Shown here: in pieces, positions 6,486 to 13,675 of the stretch
Position numbering within the stretch: the stretch's first letter is position 1
How the letters are laid out: each line of letters begins with the position of its first letter
Source of the DNA: Pseudorhodobacter antarcticus
Lineage (GTDB): Bacteria > Pseudomonadota > Alphaproteobacteria > Rhodobacterales > Rhodobacteraceae
Direction of reading: 5' to 3'
DNA length: 17,306 bases
Assembly (NCBI GenBank): GCA_945861995.1
Contig: CAMAWZ010000013.1
Coordinates: forward strand, 1 to 17,306
Translations under genes and position numbers: made by a program
The notes under the pieces: model-generated
Seen by the model: the letters and a program-made list of their open reading frames with translations, nothing else
What the model was told of the DNA's origin: nothing
The model's database searches: none

Positions 6486-6513
6486 CCGTTTTTTGCAAGG
6501 TTGCGGAGACTTG
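6486..6513 (-). ncRNA. preQ1-I riboswitch candidate controlling yhhQ
   Basis: Read on the minus strand: P1 5' arm CAAG (6513-6510), a 10-nt loop UCUCCGCAAC (6509-6500), P1 3' arm CUUG (6499-6496), then the A-rich tail CAAAAAACGG (6495-6486). The loop CCG pairs with the tail CGG to give the H-type pseudoknot P2. The last loop C sits where class-I aptamers contact preQ1, and the A-run between P1 and P2 is the class hallmark. The tail GG is also the start of the Shine-Dalgarno GGAA, 6-8 nt before the yhhQ ATG, so ligand binding would hide the ribosome-binding site and reduce translation. The weak point is P1, only 4 bp, where 5 is usual. Confidence 0.72.
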
Positions 6514-6526
6514 TGCCCTATGGGCA
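6514..6526 (-). other. Small hairpin directly upstream of the riboswitch
   Basis: TGCCC and GGGCA flank a 3-nt ATA loop on the minus strand, and the stem ends at the base adjoining P1 of the aptamer. It could stack on P1 and stabilise its short stem, or compete with it. No function is proven. Confidence 0.4.
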
Positions 6527-6536
6527 AAGTTAAGAC

Positions 6537-6561
6537 CTTGGCCATTAGGCCAAGCCTTGGC
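6537..6561 (-). terminator. Three-arm hairpin region between the esterase and yhhQ
   Basis: On the minus strand, CTTGGCC (6554-6548) pairs perfectly with GGCCAAG (6543-6537) across a TAAT loop. The same CTTGGC can instead pair with GCCAAG (6561-6556). The two hairpins are mutually exclusive. The following tail (GTCTTAACTTTG) is only moderately U-rich, so this could be a weak terminator for the upstream operon or a switchable attenuator. It starts about 6 nt after the stop codon of the phytase-like gene. Confidence 0.5.
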
Positions 6562-6566
6562 TCCCG

Positions 6567-7460
6567 TCAATCGGGCAGGGTATATTCCACAATACCCGAA
6601 GACAAAAACGACAGAAAGTTATCGTCCGCCACCATGCTGGCGCGCAAGTGCCCTGCGCCATCGCGCCAAACGGACAGTCCTTCGAGATTGTCATGCAGGC
6701 CCACCGCGCTTTCAAACAGCACCTCAATTGGGCCAAGCGCATCTTCGCCAACGGTGGTGCGGATCAGTTTGGATGAAAACCCCATAAGCCCGTGAAACTG
6801 GCGCAGCAAAACATACAGCCGGCCATCTGGCCCGAAATCGGCAGAAACGGGCATAAACCCATCGGGGCGCGGCAATGACAAAGCGGTGTCCCACACCCCT
6901 CCCCGCAAGCGATATATGAGAAAAGGCCGATCAGCCGCGCCCGAGCGTTCTGGCATTGTGTACAGCGCACCATCGCCGTCTATCGCCAGCGCCTCAAGCG
7001 CGGAATTTCGCTGGAGACGTGGAAAATCGGGGTGGCCTTCCAAGTTTTCGGCAGACCCGTCCAGCCGCGCATATCGCAAAAGCCGCGCGACACCTTCAAA
7101 GGAAATATAGCTGACCCCGTCTGCCCCAATCGCCAAGCCTTCGCTGTCGTTGCGGCCCACGCTGAGCGGGGCATCGCCCAAGGCTTTTAGCCGTGCAAAA
7201 GGCGATAGCTGAACCCCCGTGATCTGCCCCGCCGAATTTCGCGCAACTGTGCCCGTGGCATAGGACCCCTGATCCGAAAGCAGGGTCAGCCCTGTGCCAT
7301 CATCTGACACGTCAATCGCAGATAGCCCGCCAAACAGCGGATCATCTGATTTCAGTTCGAATGCCGCTACAAACCCCGCAGGGGGCTTTGGCGCAGCGCT
7401 GCCCTGCAAGCCAAGCGCTGCAAAAGCGGCCACTAAGGCGCTGAAAGAACGTCGCGACAT
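6567..7460 (-). CDS. Exported phytase-like esterase-domain protein
   Basis: 297 residues of the 'esterase-like activity of phytase' family (Phytase-like, PF13449 type), a beta-propeller-like fold often exported and of unproven substrate. Repeated propeller blades are visible: FGGLSAIDVSDDGTGLTLLS, DSEGLAIGADGVSYIS, LEALAIDGDGALYTMPE, PVSADFGPDGRLYVLLR and NLEGLSVWRDG. The N-terminus MSRRSFSALVAAFAALGLQG resembles a Tat signal (S-R-R-x-F) followed by a hydrophobic stretch, with probable cleavage near residue 22. The start lies inside the 3' end of mepA (28-nt overlap) with no strong ribosome-binding site, which suggests translational coupling. Real phytase activity is not implied. Confidence 0.88.
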   Translation of the reverse strand: MSRRSFSALVAAFAALGLQGSAAPKPPAGFVAAFELKSDDPLFGGLSAIDVSDDGTGLTLLSDQGSYATGTVARNSAGQITGVQLSPFARLKALGDAPLSVGRNDSEGLAIGADGVSYISFEGVARLLRYARLDGSAENLEGHPDFPRLQRNSALEALAIDGDGALYTMPERSGAADRPFLIYRLRGGVWDTALSLPRPDGFMPVSADFGPDGRLYVLLRQFHGLMGFSSKLIRTTVGEDALGPIEVLFESAVGLHDNLEGLSVWRDGAGHLRASMVADDNFLSFLSSGIVEYTLPD

Positions 7461-8329
7461 TGATTGGGTAAATCTGAAAGGATAAATGTCTTTGCCGATT
7501 TTTCAGGCTCTTCCTGCTTTGTTGGTGGTTTGGGGTTTTTGGTGGGCTCTGGCGGGTTCAAATAATCCGTCACCCACCACATCAGCGTATCATCACAGCC
7601 ATTGCCGCCTTTTGAAAGCGTGGCAACAGTTGGCTTTTGCTTTTGGCACAGGTTAGACCCCGCTGGGCATTTCAGCCGCACATGAAAATGCGTATCATGG
7701 CCTGGCACAGGGCGAATTTTTTGCAGCCAAGCGGTATCGGCATCCGACGCGGTTTTGCACATTTCAATTTTCACGGCGGCGGCCACAAAGATGCGGTCTA
7801 CCCGTTTATCCGACGCCGCCGCCCGCAGCAGGGCATGATGATTGCGCGTCCAGTTTTCGGTGACTGACCGCTGATCAGCCGACCGCACCGGGATTGAGGA
7901 GATATCCTCGCGCTGCTGACGGGTTAGGTTCAGGCTGCGCGGAGGAAGCATCCAAATATCGGCATCCAGCCCAATTTGGTGGCTGGCGTGGCCAGATGTC
8001 ATCGGCCCGCCGCGCGGTTGGCCTATGTCGCCAATATAAAGACCCGCCCAGCCCACCTGCGTGGCAGCTACGGACAAATCTTTCAGATACTCAATCGTCA
8101 CAGGATGGCCAAAATTGCGCCCGCGCGACAGGCGCATGGCCTGCCATGTTGGCCCGCTTTCAGCCAGTTCCACCAGCCCCGCCGCGCAGCCCCGCGCATA
8201 GGTGCCAATGGGCATAGCTTCTTGCTGGCTTGGGGTTTTCGCCGCGCCAAACAATTCGCGCGCTAGCGGTTCGGCCAAACTGGGCGCAGGGGCAATAACC
8301 AAAAACGCTGCAACTAATCTTGCAATCAT
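7433..8329 (-). CDS. mepA: Penicillin-insensitive murein endopeptidase (peptidase M74)
   Basis: A periplasmic zinc LAS-type peptidase that cleaves D-alanyl-meso-DAP cross-links in peptidoglycan. The 298 residues begin with a signal peptide (MIARLVAAFLVIAPAPSLA, likely cut after A19). The core holds SGHASHQIGLDADIW (112-126), with H117 and D124 as the expected zinc ligands, and GHDTHFHVRL (210-219), with the third ligand and catalytic histidines at 211-216. An unusual Pro/Lys/Glu-rich segment (258-280) precedes a short C-terminus. The ATG overlaps the MFS stop as ATGA. The same frame stays open far upstream, but only as antisense of the MFS gene. The 3' end overlaps the phytase-like gene. Confidence 0.93.
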   Translation of the reverse strand: MIARLVAAFLVIAPAPSLAEPLARELFGAAKTPSQQEAMPIGTYARGCAAGLVELAESGPTWQAMRLSRGRNFGHPVTIEYLKDLSVAATQVGWAGLYIGDIGQPRGGPMTSGHASHQIGLDADIWMLPPRSLNLTRQQREDISSIPVRSADQRSVTENWTRNHHALLRAAASDKRVDRIFVAAAVKIEMCKTASDADTAWLQKIRPVPGHDTHFHVRLKCPAGSNLCQKQKPTVATLSKGGNGCDDTLMWWVTDYLNPPEPTKNPKPPTKQEEPEKSAKTFILSDLPNQCRDVLSAP

Positions 8330-9702
8330 GCCATTTCCCCTTTTGGGCGCACCCATATCAGCAGCACCAACCCCAGAACGAACAACAGCACAACAGGCGA
8401 GATGCCAATGCGCGCCGACCCGCTGATATGCGTGACAATGGCAATCATCAGGGGCGAGATGAAGGATGCCACTTTGCCCGAAAGCGCAAACATACCAAAG
8501 GCTTCGGTTGCGCGGTCTGGCGTGGTGTGGCGCACCAGCATTGTGCGGCTGGCGGCCTGCAAAGGCCCACCTGCCCCGCCAATCAGCGCGCCGCAGATGT
8601 AGAAGATGATATCGGCTGTACTGCCCGCTTCGTCCAGCGGGATACCATAAAGGCTGTCGCGCGACAGGCCCACAATCACGATGCAGACCGCAATTAGGAT
8701 AATCATCGCGCCAATCAGCACGGGCTTGGGGCCAAAGCGTTTGTCCAAGCGGCCGCCAATCCAACTGGCGACAACCGCTGTGAGCGCGCCCAATATGCCA
8801 AACACCCCAATTTGCGTAATCGACCAGCCCAGCACATTGCTGGCATAAACCCCGCCAAAGGCATAAAGCCCGTTCAGCGCATCGCGGTACAGCAAGGCCG
8901 ATACCAGATAGGCCGACAGGCTTTTGCGAAAGCGCAGCCCTGCGATAAAGTCGCGCAAACTGCCCAGCGCCGCGCCGATGTGAATGCGGCCTACGCCTGC
9001 AATCCGCGGCTCGCGCACCCACAGGAAAAACGGGATCATAAACACCGCATACCACAGCGCAGCCAAGGGGCCGACCATGCGCGTGCCTTCGCGCGCTTCG
9101 GTATCCAACCCGAAAATTGGATCAATCCCGATCAGGGTTTTGCCCGTGGTGGCATTTTCGGCAAACAGCGCCAGCATCAAAACCAGCGCAACCAGCCCGC
9201 CTAAATACCCAAAGGCAAAACCCGACCCCGATATTTTGCCAATATCATCATGATCGGCCAGGGTCGGCATCAGCGCATTGGTGAAAATGGTGGTAAATTC
9301 CATGCCAATAAAGCCAATCGCGAAAAAGCCGACGGCCCAATACAGGGTGTCCAACTCTCCCCCCGGCATCACCCACCACAGGGCGAACGCGCCCGTAACG
9401 TAAAACGCCGAAAAAATCCAAATCCACACCATCCTGCGGCCCGACCCATCGGCCACTGCGCCCAAAATCGGGGCCAGTATGGCGATGATGATCGAACTGG
9501 CGGTCAGCCCATAGCCCCAGAACGACTGCGCGGCAGCCTTGGCCGCCTCTTCTTCCAGCCCCGCGCCCATGTAATAGCCGCGCGCGATTTCGGCAAAATA
9601 GGGGCCAAAGATAAAGGTCAACAGCAGCGTGTTATAGGGCTGGCTGGCCCAATCGAAAAAATACCACCCCCAAATGCGTTTGCTTGGTGAAATTTCGCTC
9701 AT
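8326..9702 (-). CDS. MFS transporter, UMF1 / Atg22-like family
   Basis: 458 residues with about 12 hydrophobic helices, an inner-membrane transporter of unknown substrate. IWGWYFFDWASQPYNTLLLTFIFGPYF near the N-terminus is typical of UMF1 (Atg22-like) proteins, as are LAPILGAVADGSGRR (the MFS loop 2-3 motif) and GAAGG-like GGAGGPLQAASRTML late in the protein. The start at 9702 (MSEISPSKRIWGW) follows a purine-rich acggggggcg site. An upstream in-frame ATG at 9741 lacks one. The gene is 68 nt downstream of the thioesterase-like gene and overlaps mepA by 4 nt, so these are probably co-transcribed. Confidence 0.9.
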   Translation of the reverse strand: MSEISPSKRIWGWYFFDWASQPYNTLLLTFIFGPYFAEIARGYYMGAGLEEEAAKAAAQSFWGYGLTASSIIIAILAPILGAVADGSGRRMVWIWIFSAFYVTGAFALWWVMPGGELDTLYWAVGFFAIGFIGMEFTTIFTNALMPTLADHDDIGKISGSGFAFGYLGGLVALVLMLALFAENATTGKTLIGIDPIFGLDTEAREGTRMVGPLAALWYAVFMIPFFLWVREPRIAGVGRIHIGAALGSLRDFIAGLRFRKSLSAYLVSALLYRDALNGLYAFGGVYASNVLGWSITQIGVFGILGALTAVVASWIGGRLDKRFGPKPVLIGAMIILIAVCIVIVGLSRDSLYGIPLDEAGSTADIIFYICGALIGGAGGPLQAASRTMLVRHTTPDRATEAFGMFALSGKVASFISPLMIAIVTHISGSARIGISPVVLLFVLGLVLLIWVRPKGEMA

Positions 9703-9770
9703 GTCGCGCCCCCCGTTTTGCCTGATACAGCCCGAAAGCAACTAGGCTGGCAAGTCAATTCACCGCCGAT

Positions 9771-10328
9771 TTAGCGCAAGTTCCCCCCTTCGGGCGGCCA
9801 AGGGCGCAGCGCGTCGGCGGCAATCCAGGCCGTTACCCAATCTGGCAAGGGCGGGCTGGGCATATCCGCGCCCAGTGCTGCCAGCATTTTGGCGGGCGGA
9901 ACCATCCCGCCTTTGGAAATGATCGCACTGCGCAGCAGCATCTGCGCGGTACATTCGGCATCGCCATCCTGCGCATCCCGCCAAAAGCTTTGCTCCATAT
10001 AAATAAACCGCGCGTCCCAGCCAATCACGCGGGACACCTGCCGCAGACGCGTAAACACCGTCACGCGGCGGCGGTAGCGGGTTGAATTGCCCGCCACTGT
10101 AAGCCCCCAGCCGTTTTGCGCCAGAACCTTATCCAAACCCATGCGCCGCGCCATCGGAATGCGGCCCAGATCAAACAGCGTCAGGGTGCGGCCATTGTTC
10201 AACTCTTTCCACGGATCCAAATCTTGCGGCCAAATGCGGTGATAACTGATATGCGGGTCAAGCACGCCCAGTTTGGGCGCGCCTTTATACTTCCACATTT
10301 CTTTATACATCCGCAGATAGGGGTACAT
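9771..10328 (-). CDS. Acyl-CoA thioesterase-like hotdog protein (THEM6/4HBT-type)
   Basis: 185 residues of the thioesterase family related to THEM6 and 4-hydroxybenzoyl-CoA thioesterase. The diagnostic region is RIWPQDLDPWKELNNGRTLTLFDLGR (31-56), which carries the D-x(7)-N-N-G hotdog signature. FIYMEQSFWRDAQDGDAECTAQMLLRSAII (108-137) forms the later strand, and GMVPPAKMLAALG continues the family pattern. It probably hydrolyses or binds an acyl-CoA; substrate unknown. The start at 10328 gives the family's MYPYLRM opening after gcgagg, whereas the open frame 18 codons further upstream adds nothing recognised. It diverges from yggT across 145 bp that contain a palindrome. Confidence 0.82.
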   Translation of the reverse strand: MYPYLRMYKEMWKYKGAPKLGVLDPHISYHRIWPQDLDPWKELNNGRTLTLFDLGRIPMARRMGLDKVLAQNGWGLTVAGNSTRYRRRVTVFTRLRQVSRVIGWDARFIYMEQSFWRDAQDGDAECTAQMLLRSAIISKGGMVPPAKMLAALGADMPSPPLPDWVTAWIAADALRPWPPEGGNLR

Positions 10329-10390
10329 TGGGGCCTCGCACGCTGTATTCGCCCAAAATGGCCAATCCTGCGATGGGGTCAAGCCTGACC

Positions 10391-10413
10391 TTGCGGCACA
10401 AATTACGCCGCAA
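10391..10413. promoter_or_regulatory. Palindrome between the divergent thioesterase and yggT genes
   Basis: TTGCGGC (10391-10397) and GCCGCAA (10407-10413) are perfect 7-bp inverted arms with a 9-bp AT-rich centre. The position, between divergent starts, fits a dimeric repressor operator. No T-run follows, so it is not an obvious terminator. No regulator gene lies in the window. Confidence 0.45.
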
Positions 10414-10473
10414 ACCAGTGCTTATTGTGGTACTTGGCGTTACCTAACCCACAACCGCTTGTAGGAGAGATTG

Positions 10474-10761
10474 ATGCAATCGTTGTTTCAAATTGCCCTG
10501 ATGATCATCGACATCGCCCGCTGGATCATTCTGGCGCATATCATCATGAGCTGGCTAATCCAGTTTCAAGTGCTGAACGTGCGCCAAGCCTTTGTTGGCC
10601 AAATCTGGCGCGGGTTGGATGGGCTGCTAGAACCGATCTATGCCCGCGTTCGTTCGTTTTTGCCCAATATTTCGGGCATTGATCTGGCGCCGCTGATTGT
10701 GCTGCTGGCAGTGTTTGGTCTGCGGATTATTCTGGTGAACAACGCCAACCTGTTCTTCTAA
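10474..10761 (+). CDS. yggT: YggT family membrane protein
   Basis: 95 residues with two hydrophobic helices: IIDIARWIILAHIIMSWLIQF, and DLAPLIVLLAVFGLRIILVNN at the C-terminus. LLEPIYARVRSFLPNISGIDLAP is the conserved YggT core. The family is implicated in membrane organisation and cell division or osmotic shock, with no settled biochemical role. The ATG follows a good taggagag site; the TTG one codon earlier is less likely. It heads a run with recQ (7-nt gap) and yaaA. Confidence 0.92.
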   Translation: MQSLFQIALMIIDIARWIILAHIIMSWLIQFQVLNVRQAFVGQIWRGLDGLLEPIYARVRSFLPNISGIDLAPLIVLLAVFGLRIILVNNANLFF

Positions 10762-10768
10762 GCCGCCC

Positions 10769-12877
10769 ATGCCCGAAACCGCCCAACTTTTACACTCGGT
10801 TTTCGGGTTTTCTGCCTTTCGTCCCGGCCAAGAAGACATTGTGCGCGCGGTGATGGCGGGGCAAAACACCCTTGCCATTATGCCCACGGGCGGCGGGAAA
10901 AGCCTGTGTTTTCAATTGCCAGCGCTCTGCCGTGATGGGGTGACAGTGGTCATTTCCCCGCTGATTGCCCTGATGCGCGATCAGGTACGCGCGCTGCGGG
11001 CGGCGGGGGTGGAGGCGGGGGCGCTGACATCTGGCAATACCGACGAGCAAACCGAAGAAGTCTTCGCCGCCATCGACGAAGGCCGCCTAAAGCTGTTGTA
11101 TATTGCGCCAGAACGGCTGGCGGCCGCGGGGACGCTGGCCCTGCTGCGGCGCGCAAATTGCACCCTGATTGCCGTGGACGAGGCGCATTGCGTATCGCAA
11201 TGGGGGCATGATTTTCGCCCAGACTATTTGCGCATTGGCGATTTGCGCCGCAAACTGGGCGTGCCCCTTGCCGCCTTTACCGCCACGGCAGACGAGGAAA
11301 CGCGCGGCGAGATTATCGCGCGCTTGTTCGGCAGTGATGCCCCGCAAGTGTTTCTGCACGGCTTTGATCGCCCCAATATCCACCTTGCCTTTGCCGCCAA
11401 AGACAACCCGCGCGATCAGATTTTGCGCTTTGCCGCCGCGCGCCGCACGCAATCGGGCATTGTCTATTGTGCCAGCCGCGCCAAAACCGAAACGCTTGCC
11501 CGCGCGCTGGGCGATGCGGACCATTCGACATGCTTTTATCACGGCGGGATGGAGGCCGAGGCCCGCCGCAGTGTTGAAATGCGCTTTCAACAGGAAGACG
11601 GGCTGATTGTGGTGGCCACAATCGCCTTTGGCATGGGCATTGATAAGCCCGATATCCGCTGGGTCGCCCATGCCGATTTGCCCAAATCGATTGAGAGCTA
11701 TTACCAAGAAATCGGCCGCGCGGGGCGCGATGGTGCGCCCGCCGAAACCCTAACGCTGTATGGGCCTGAAGACATTAAACTGCGCCGCACCCAGATTGAC
11801 GAAGGCATAGCCCCAGCCGATCGCAAGGCGGCTGACCATCTGCGGCTGAACAGCCTGCTTGGGCTGGCCGAGGCGATTTCCTGTCGCCGCCAAATTCTGC
11901 TGGGCTATTTTGGCGAACCCGCAACCCCTTGCGGTAATTGCGATATTTGCGATGTGCCCGCCGATGTGTTCAACGCCACCGATGCCGTGCGCAAGGCGCT
12001 GTCGGCGATTTTGCGCACGGGCGAATGGTTTGGCGCGGGGCATTTGACCGATATTTTGCTGGGCACGACCACCGCAAAAACCCGCGAGCGCGGGCATGAC
12101 AAACTGCCCACCTTTGGCGTGGGGCGCGAATTAAACCGCGCGGCATGGGCGGGGGTGTTTCGCCAGATGATGGGGCGCGATTTGGTGCGCCCCGATCCCG
12201 ACCGTTTTGGCGCGCTGCGCATGACCGACAGCGCGCGGCCCATTTTGCGCGGCGAGGCTCAGATAACCCTGCGCCGCGAAACTGCGCTGCATGCCGCGCC
12301 CGCCCCACTGGTGCGCGCCCAAGTGTCCGATGAAAACGCCGCGCTTTTGGCCGCCCTGAAGGCCAAGCGCCGCGAATTGGCCGAGGCGGGCGGCGTGCCA
12401 TCTTACGTGATTTTCACCGACAAAACCCTGATTGAAATGGCCGAAGCGCGCCCCTTTACCCTTGACGCTATGATGCGGATTTCGGGCATTGGCGCCAAAA
12501 AACTGGAAAGTTTCGGCGCGGTGTTTTTGGCCGTGATCACAGGGCAAACCGCGCCCGATTTGCATCCTGCGCGCCGCGCGGTGGTGGGCACGGCGGCGGC
12601 AGGGGTTTTTGACCGCTTGCAAACTGTGCAAGTTGACCTGATGCGCGGGGCCAATGGCACGGGTAAACATCTGTCCGTTGATCCCAGCACGCTGCGCCAT
12701 ATCGCCCAACGCCGCCCGTCAACGCTGAGCGAGATGGTGCAGATTTCGGGCATGACCGAAGCCAAGATTGAACGATTCGGCGCGGCGTTTTTGGATGTGC
12801 TCAACAGCGACGGCCCCGAAGATACCCCCCTCGCCCCCGCAAAGGTTCAGCCTATATGGCTGGATACGCCCTATTGA
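10769..12877 (+). CDS. recQ: ATP-dependent DNA helicase RecQ with two HRDC domains
   Basis: A 3'-5' DNA helicase for recombination and replication-fork repair. The 702 residues contain Walker A MPTGGGKS (38-45), VDEAHCVSQWGHDFRPDY (136-153) with the DEAH box and aromatic-rich loop, FTATA (170-174), the C-terminal helicase motif QEIGRAGRDG (313-322) and the RQC zinc site (C372, C388, C391, C394). A winged helix follows (about 400-500). The HRDC domain occurs twice, at about 520-592 and 612-679, each ending in ISG(I/M)-FGA-FL. This is longer than E. coli RecQ (about 610). There is no Shine-Dalgarno sequence in the 7-nt gap after yggT, so translation is likely coupled. Confidence 0.97.
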   Translation: MPETAQLLHSVFGFSAFRPGQEDIVRAVMAGQNTLAIMPTGGGKSLCFQLPALCRDGVTVVISPLIALMRDQVRALRAAGVEAGALTSGNTDEQTEEVFAAIDEGRLKLLYIAPERLAAAGTLALLRRANCTLIAVDEAHCVSQWGHDFRPDYLRIGDLRRKLGVPLAAFTATADEETRGEIIARLFGSDAPQVFLHGFDRPNIHLAFAAKDNPRDQILRFAAARRTQSGIVYCASRAKTETLARALGDADHSTCFYHGGMEAEARRSVEMRFQQEDGLIVVATIAFGMGIDKPDIRWVAHADLPKSIESYYQEIGRAGRDGAPAETLTLYGPEDIKLRRTQIDEGIAPADRKAADHLRLNSLLGLAEAISCRRQILLGYFGEPATPCGNCDICDVPADVFNATDAVRKALSAILRTGEWFGAGHLTDILLGTTTAKTRERGHDKLPTFGVGRELNRAAWAGVFRQMMGRDLVRPDPDRFGALRMTDSARPILRGEAQITLRRETALHAAPAPLVRAQVSDENAALLAALKAKRRELAEAGGVPSYVIFTDKTLIEMAEARPFTLDAMMRISGIGAKKLESFGAVFLAVITGQTAPDLHPARRAVVGTAAAGVFDRLQTVQVDLMRGANGTGKHLSVDPSTLRHIAQRRPSTLSEMVQISGMTEAKIERFGAAFLDVLNSDGPEDTPLAPAKVQPIWLDTPY

Positions 12878-12892
12878 CCGACTGGAGTTGCA

Positions 12893-13675
12893 ATGCTGAC
12901 TGTGATTTCCCCCGCCAAACGCCTGAATGAGGCCGCCCCTGCGGGGTTGTCAGACCCAATGTTTGGCACGCAGGCCAGTGCCTTGGCCAAAATCGCGCGC
13001 GCCCTTTCGGTGGATGATCTGTGCAAACTGATGGATATCTCGCCAGCGCTGGGCGCGCTGAACCATGCGCGGTTTGCGGAGTTTGCGCGCGCGCAGACCT
13101 TTGCCGCCGCGCTTGTGTTTGATGGCGATACTTATACGGGGCTGGATTTTCGGGCGATGGAGCCAGACGCGCGCCATTGGGCCGATGGGCATTTGCGTAT
13201 TTTGTCAGGGCTTTATGGGGTTCTGCGCCCGATGGACGCCATTGCGCCCTATCGGCTGGAAATGGGATCGCGCCTTGCTAACCCAAAAGGGGCAAATCTT
13301 TACGCCTTTTGGGGCGATAAAATTGCCAAGGCCCTGCGCGCGCAAGCAGAACAGGTGGAGGCAAAGGCCGTGGTGAACTGCGCTTCGGTCGAATATTTTG
13401 GCGCTGTCGATCAAAAGGCATTGAACCTGCCCGTCATCACCCCCGTCTTTTTAGAAGAACAAGACGGCCAAGCCAAGATTGTCAGCTTTTGGGCCAAACA
13501 GGCACGCGGGGCGATGGCGCGGTATATCTGCACGCATCATCTGACAGACCCCAATGATCTGCGCGGCTTTCACTTGGGCGGTTATCGATACTGCGCCGAC
13601 CAATCCAATGCGGAAAAACTTGTGTTCAAGCGGCCCTATCTGCCTGCAAATCAGGCCGCTTTGGCCGCGCATTAG
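12893..13675 (+). CDS. yaaA: Peroxide stress protein YaaA (UPF0246)
   Basis: 260 residues, DUF328/UPF0246 family. E. coli YaaA limits iron and DNA damage under peroxide stress. The opening MLTVISPAKRLNE is diagnostic, as are FDGDTYTGLDF, RILSGLYGVLRPMD, YRLEMGSRL, NCASVEYFGAVD and the C-terminal FHLGGYRYCADQSNAEKLVFKR. The start follows ctggag, 15 nt after recQ, so it belongs to the yggT-recQ-yaaA unit. Its TAG stop (13673-13675) overlaps the TAA stop of the convergent kinase gene. Confidence 0.95.
   Translation: MLTVISPAKRLNEAAPAGLSDPMFGTQASALAKIARALSVDDLCKLMDISPALGALNHARFAEFARAQTFAAALVFDGDTYTGLDFRAMEPDARHWADGHLRILSGLYGVLRPMDAIAPYRLEMGSRLANPKGANLYAFWGDKIAKALRAQAEQVEAKAVVNCASVEYFGAVDQKALNLPVITPVFLEEQDGQAKIVSFWAKQARGAMARYICTHHLTDPNDLRGFHLGGYRYCADQSNAEKLVFKRPYLPANQAALAAH

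Noticed and set aside
8330..9055. Upstream part of the open frame leading into mepA
   Set aside because: This part lies antisense-phase within the MFS transporter gene; the signal peptide and ATGA overlap fix the real start at 8329.
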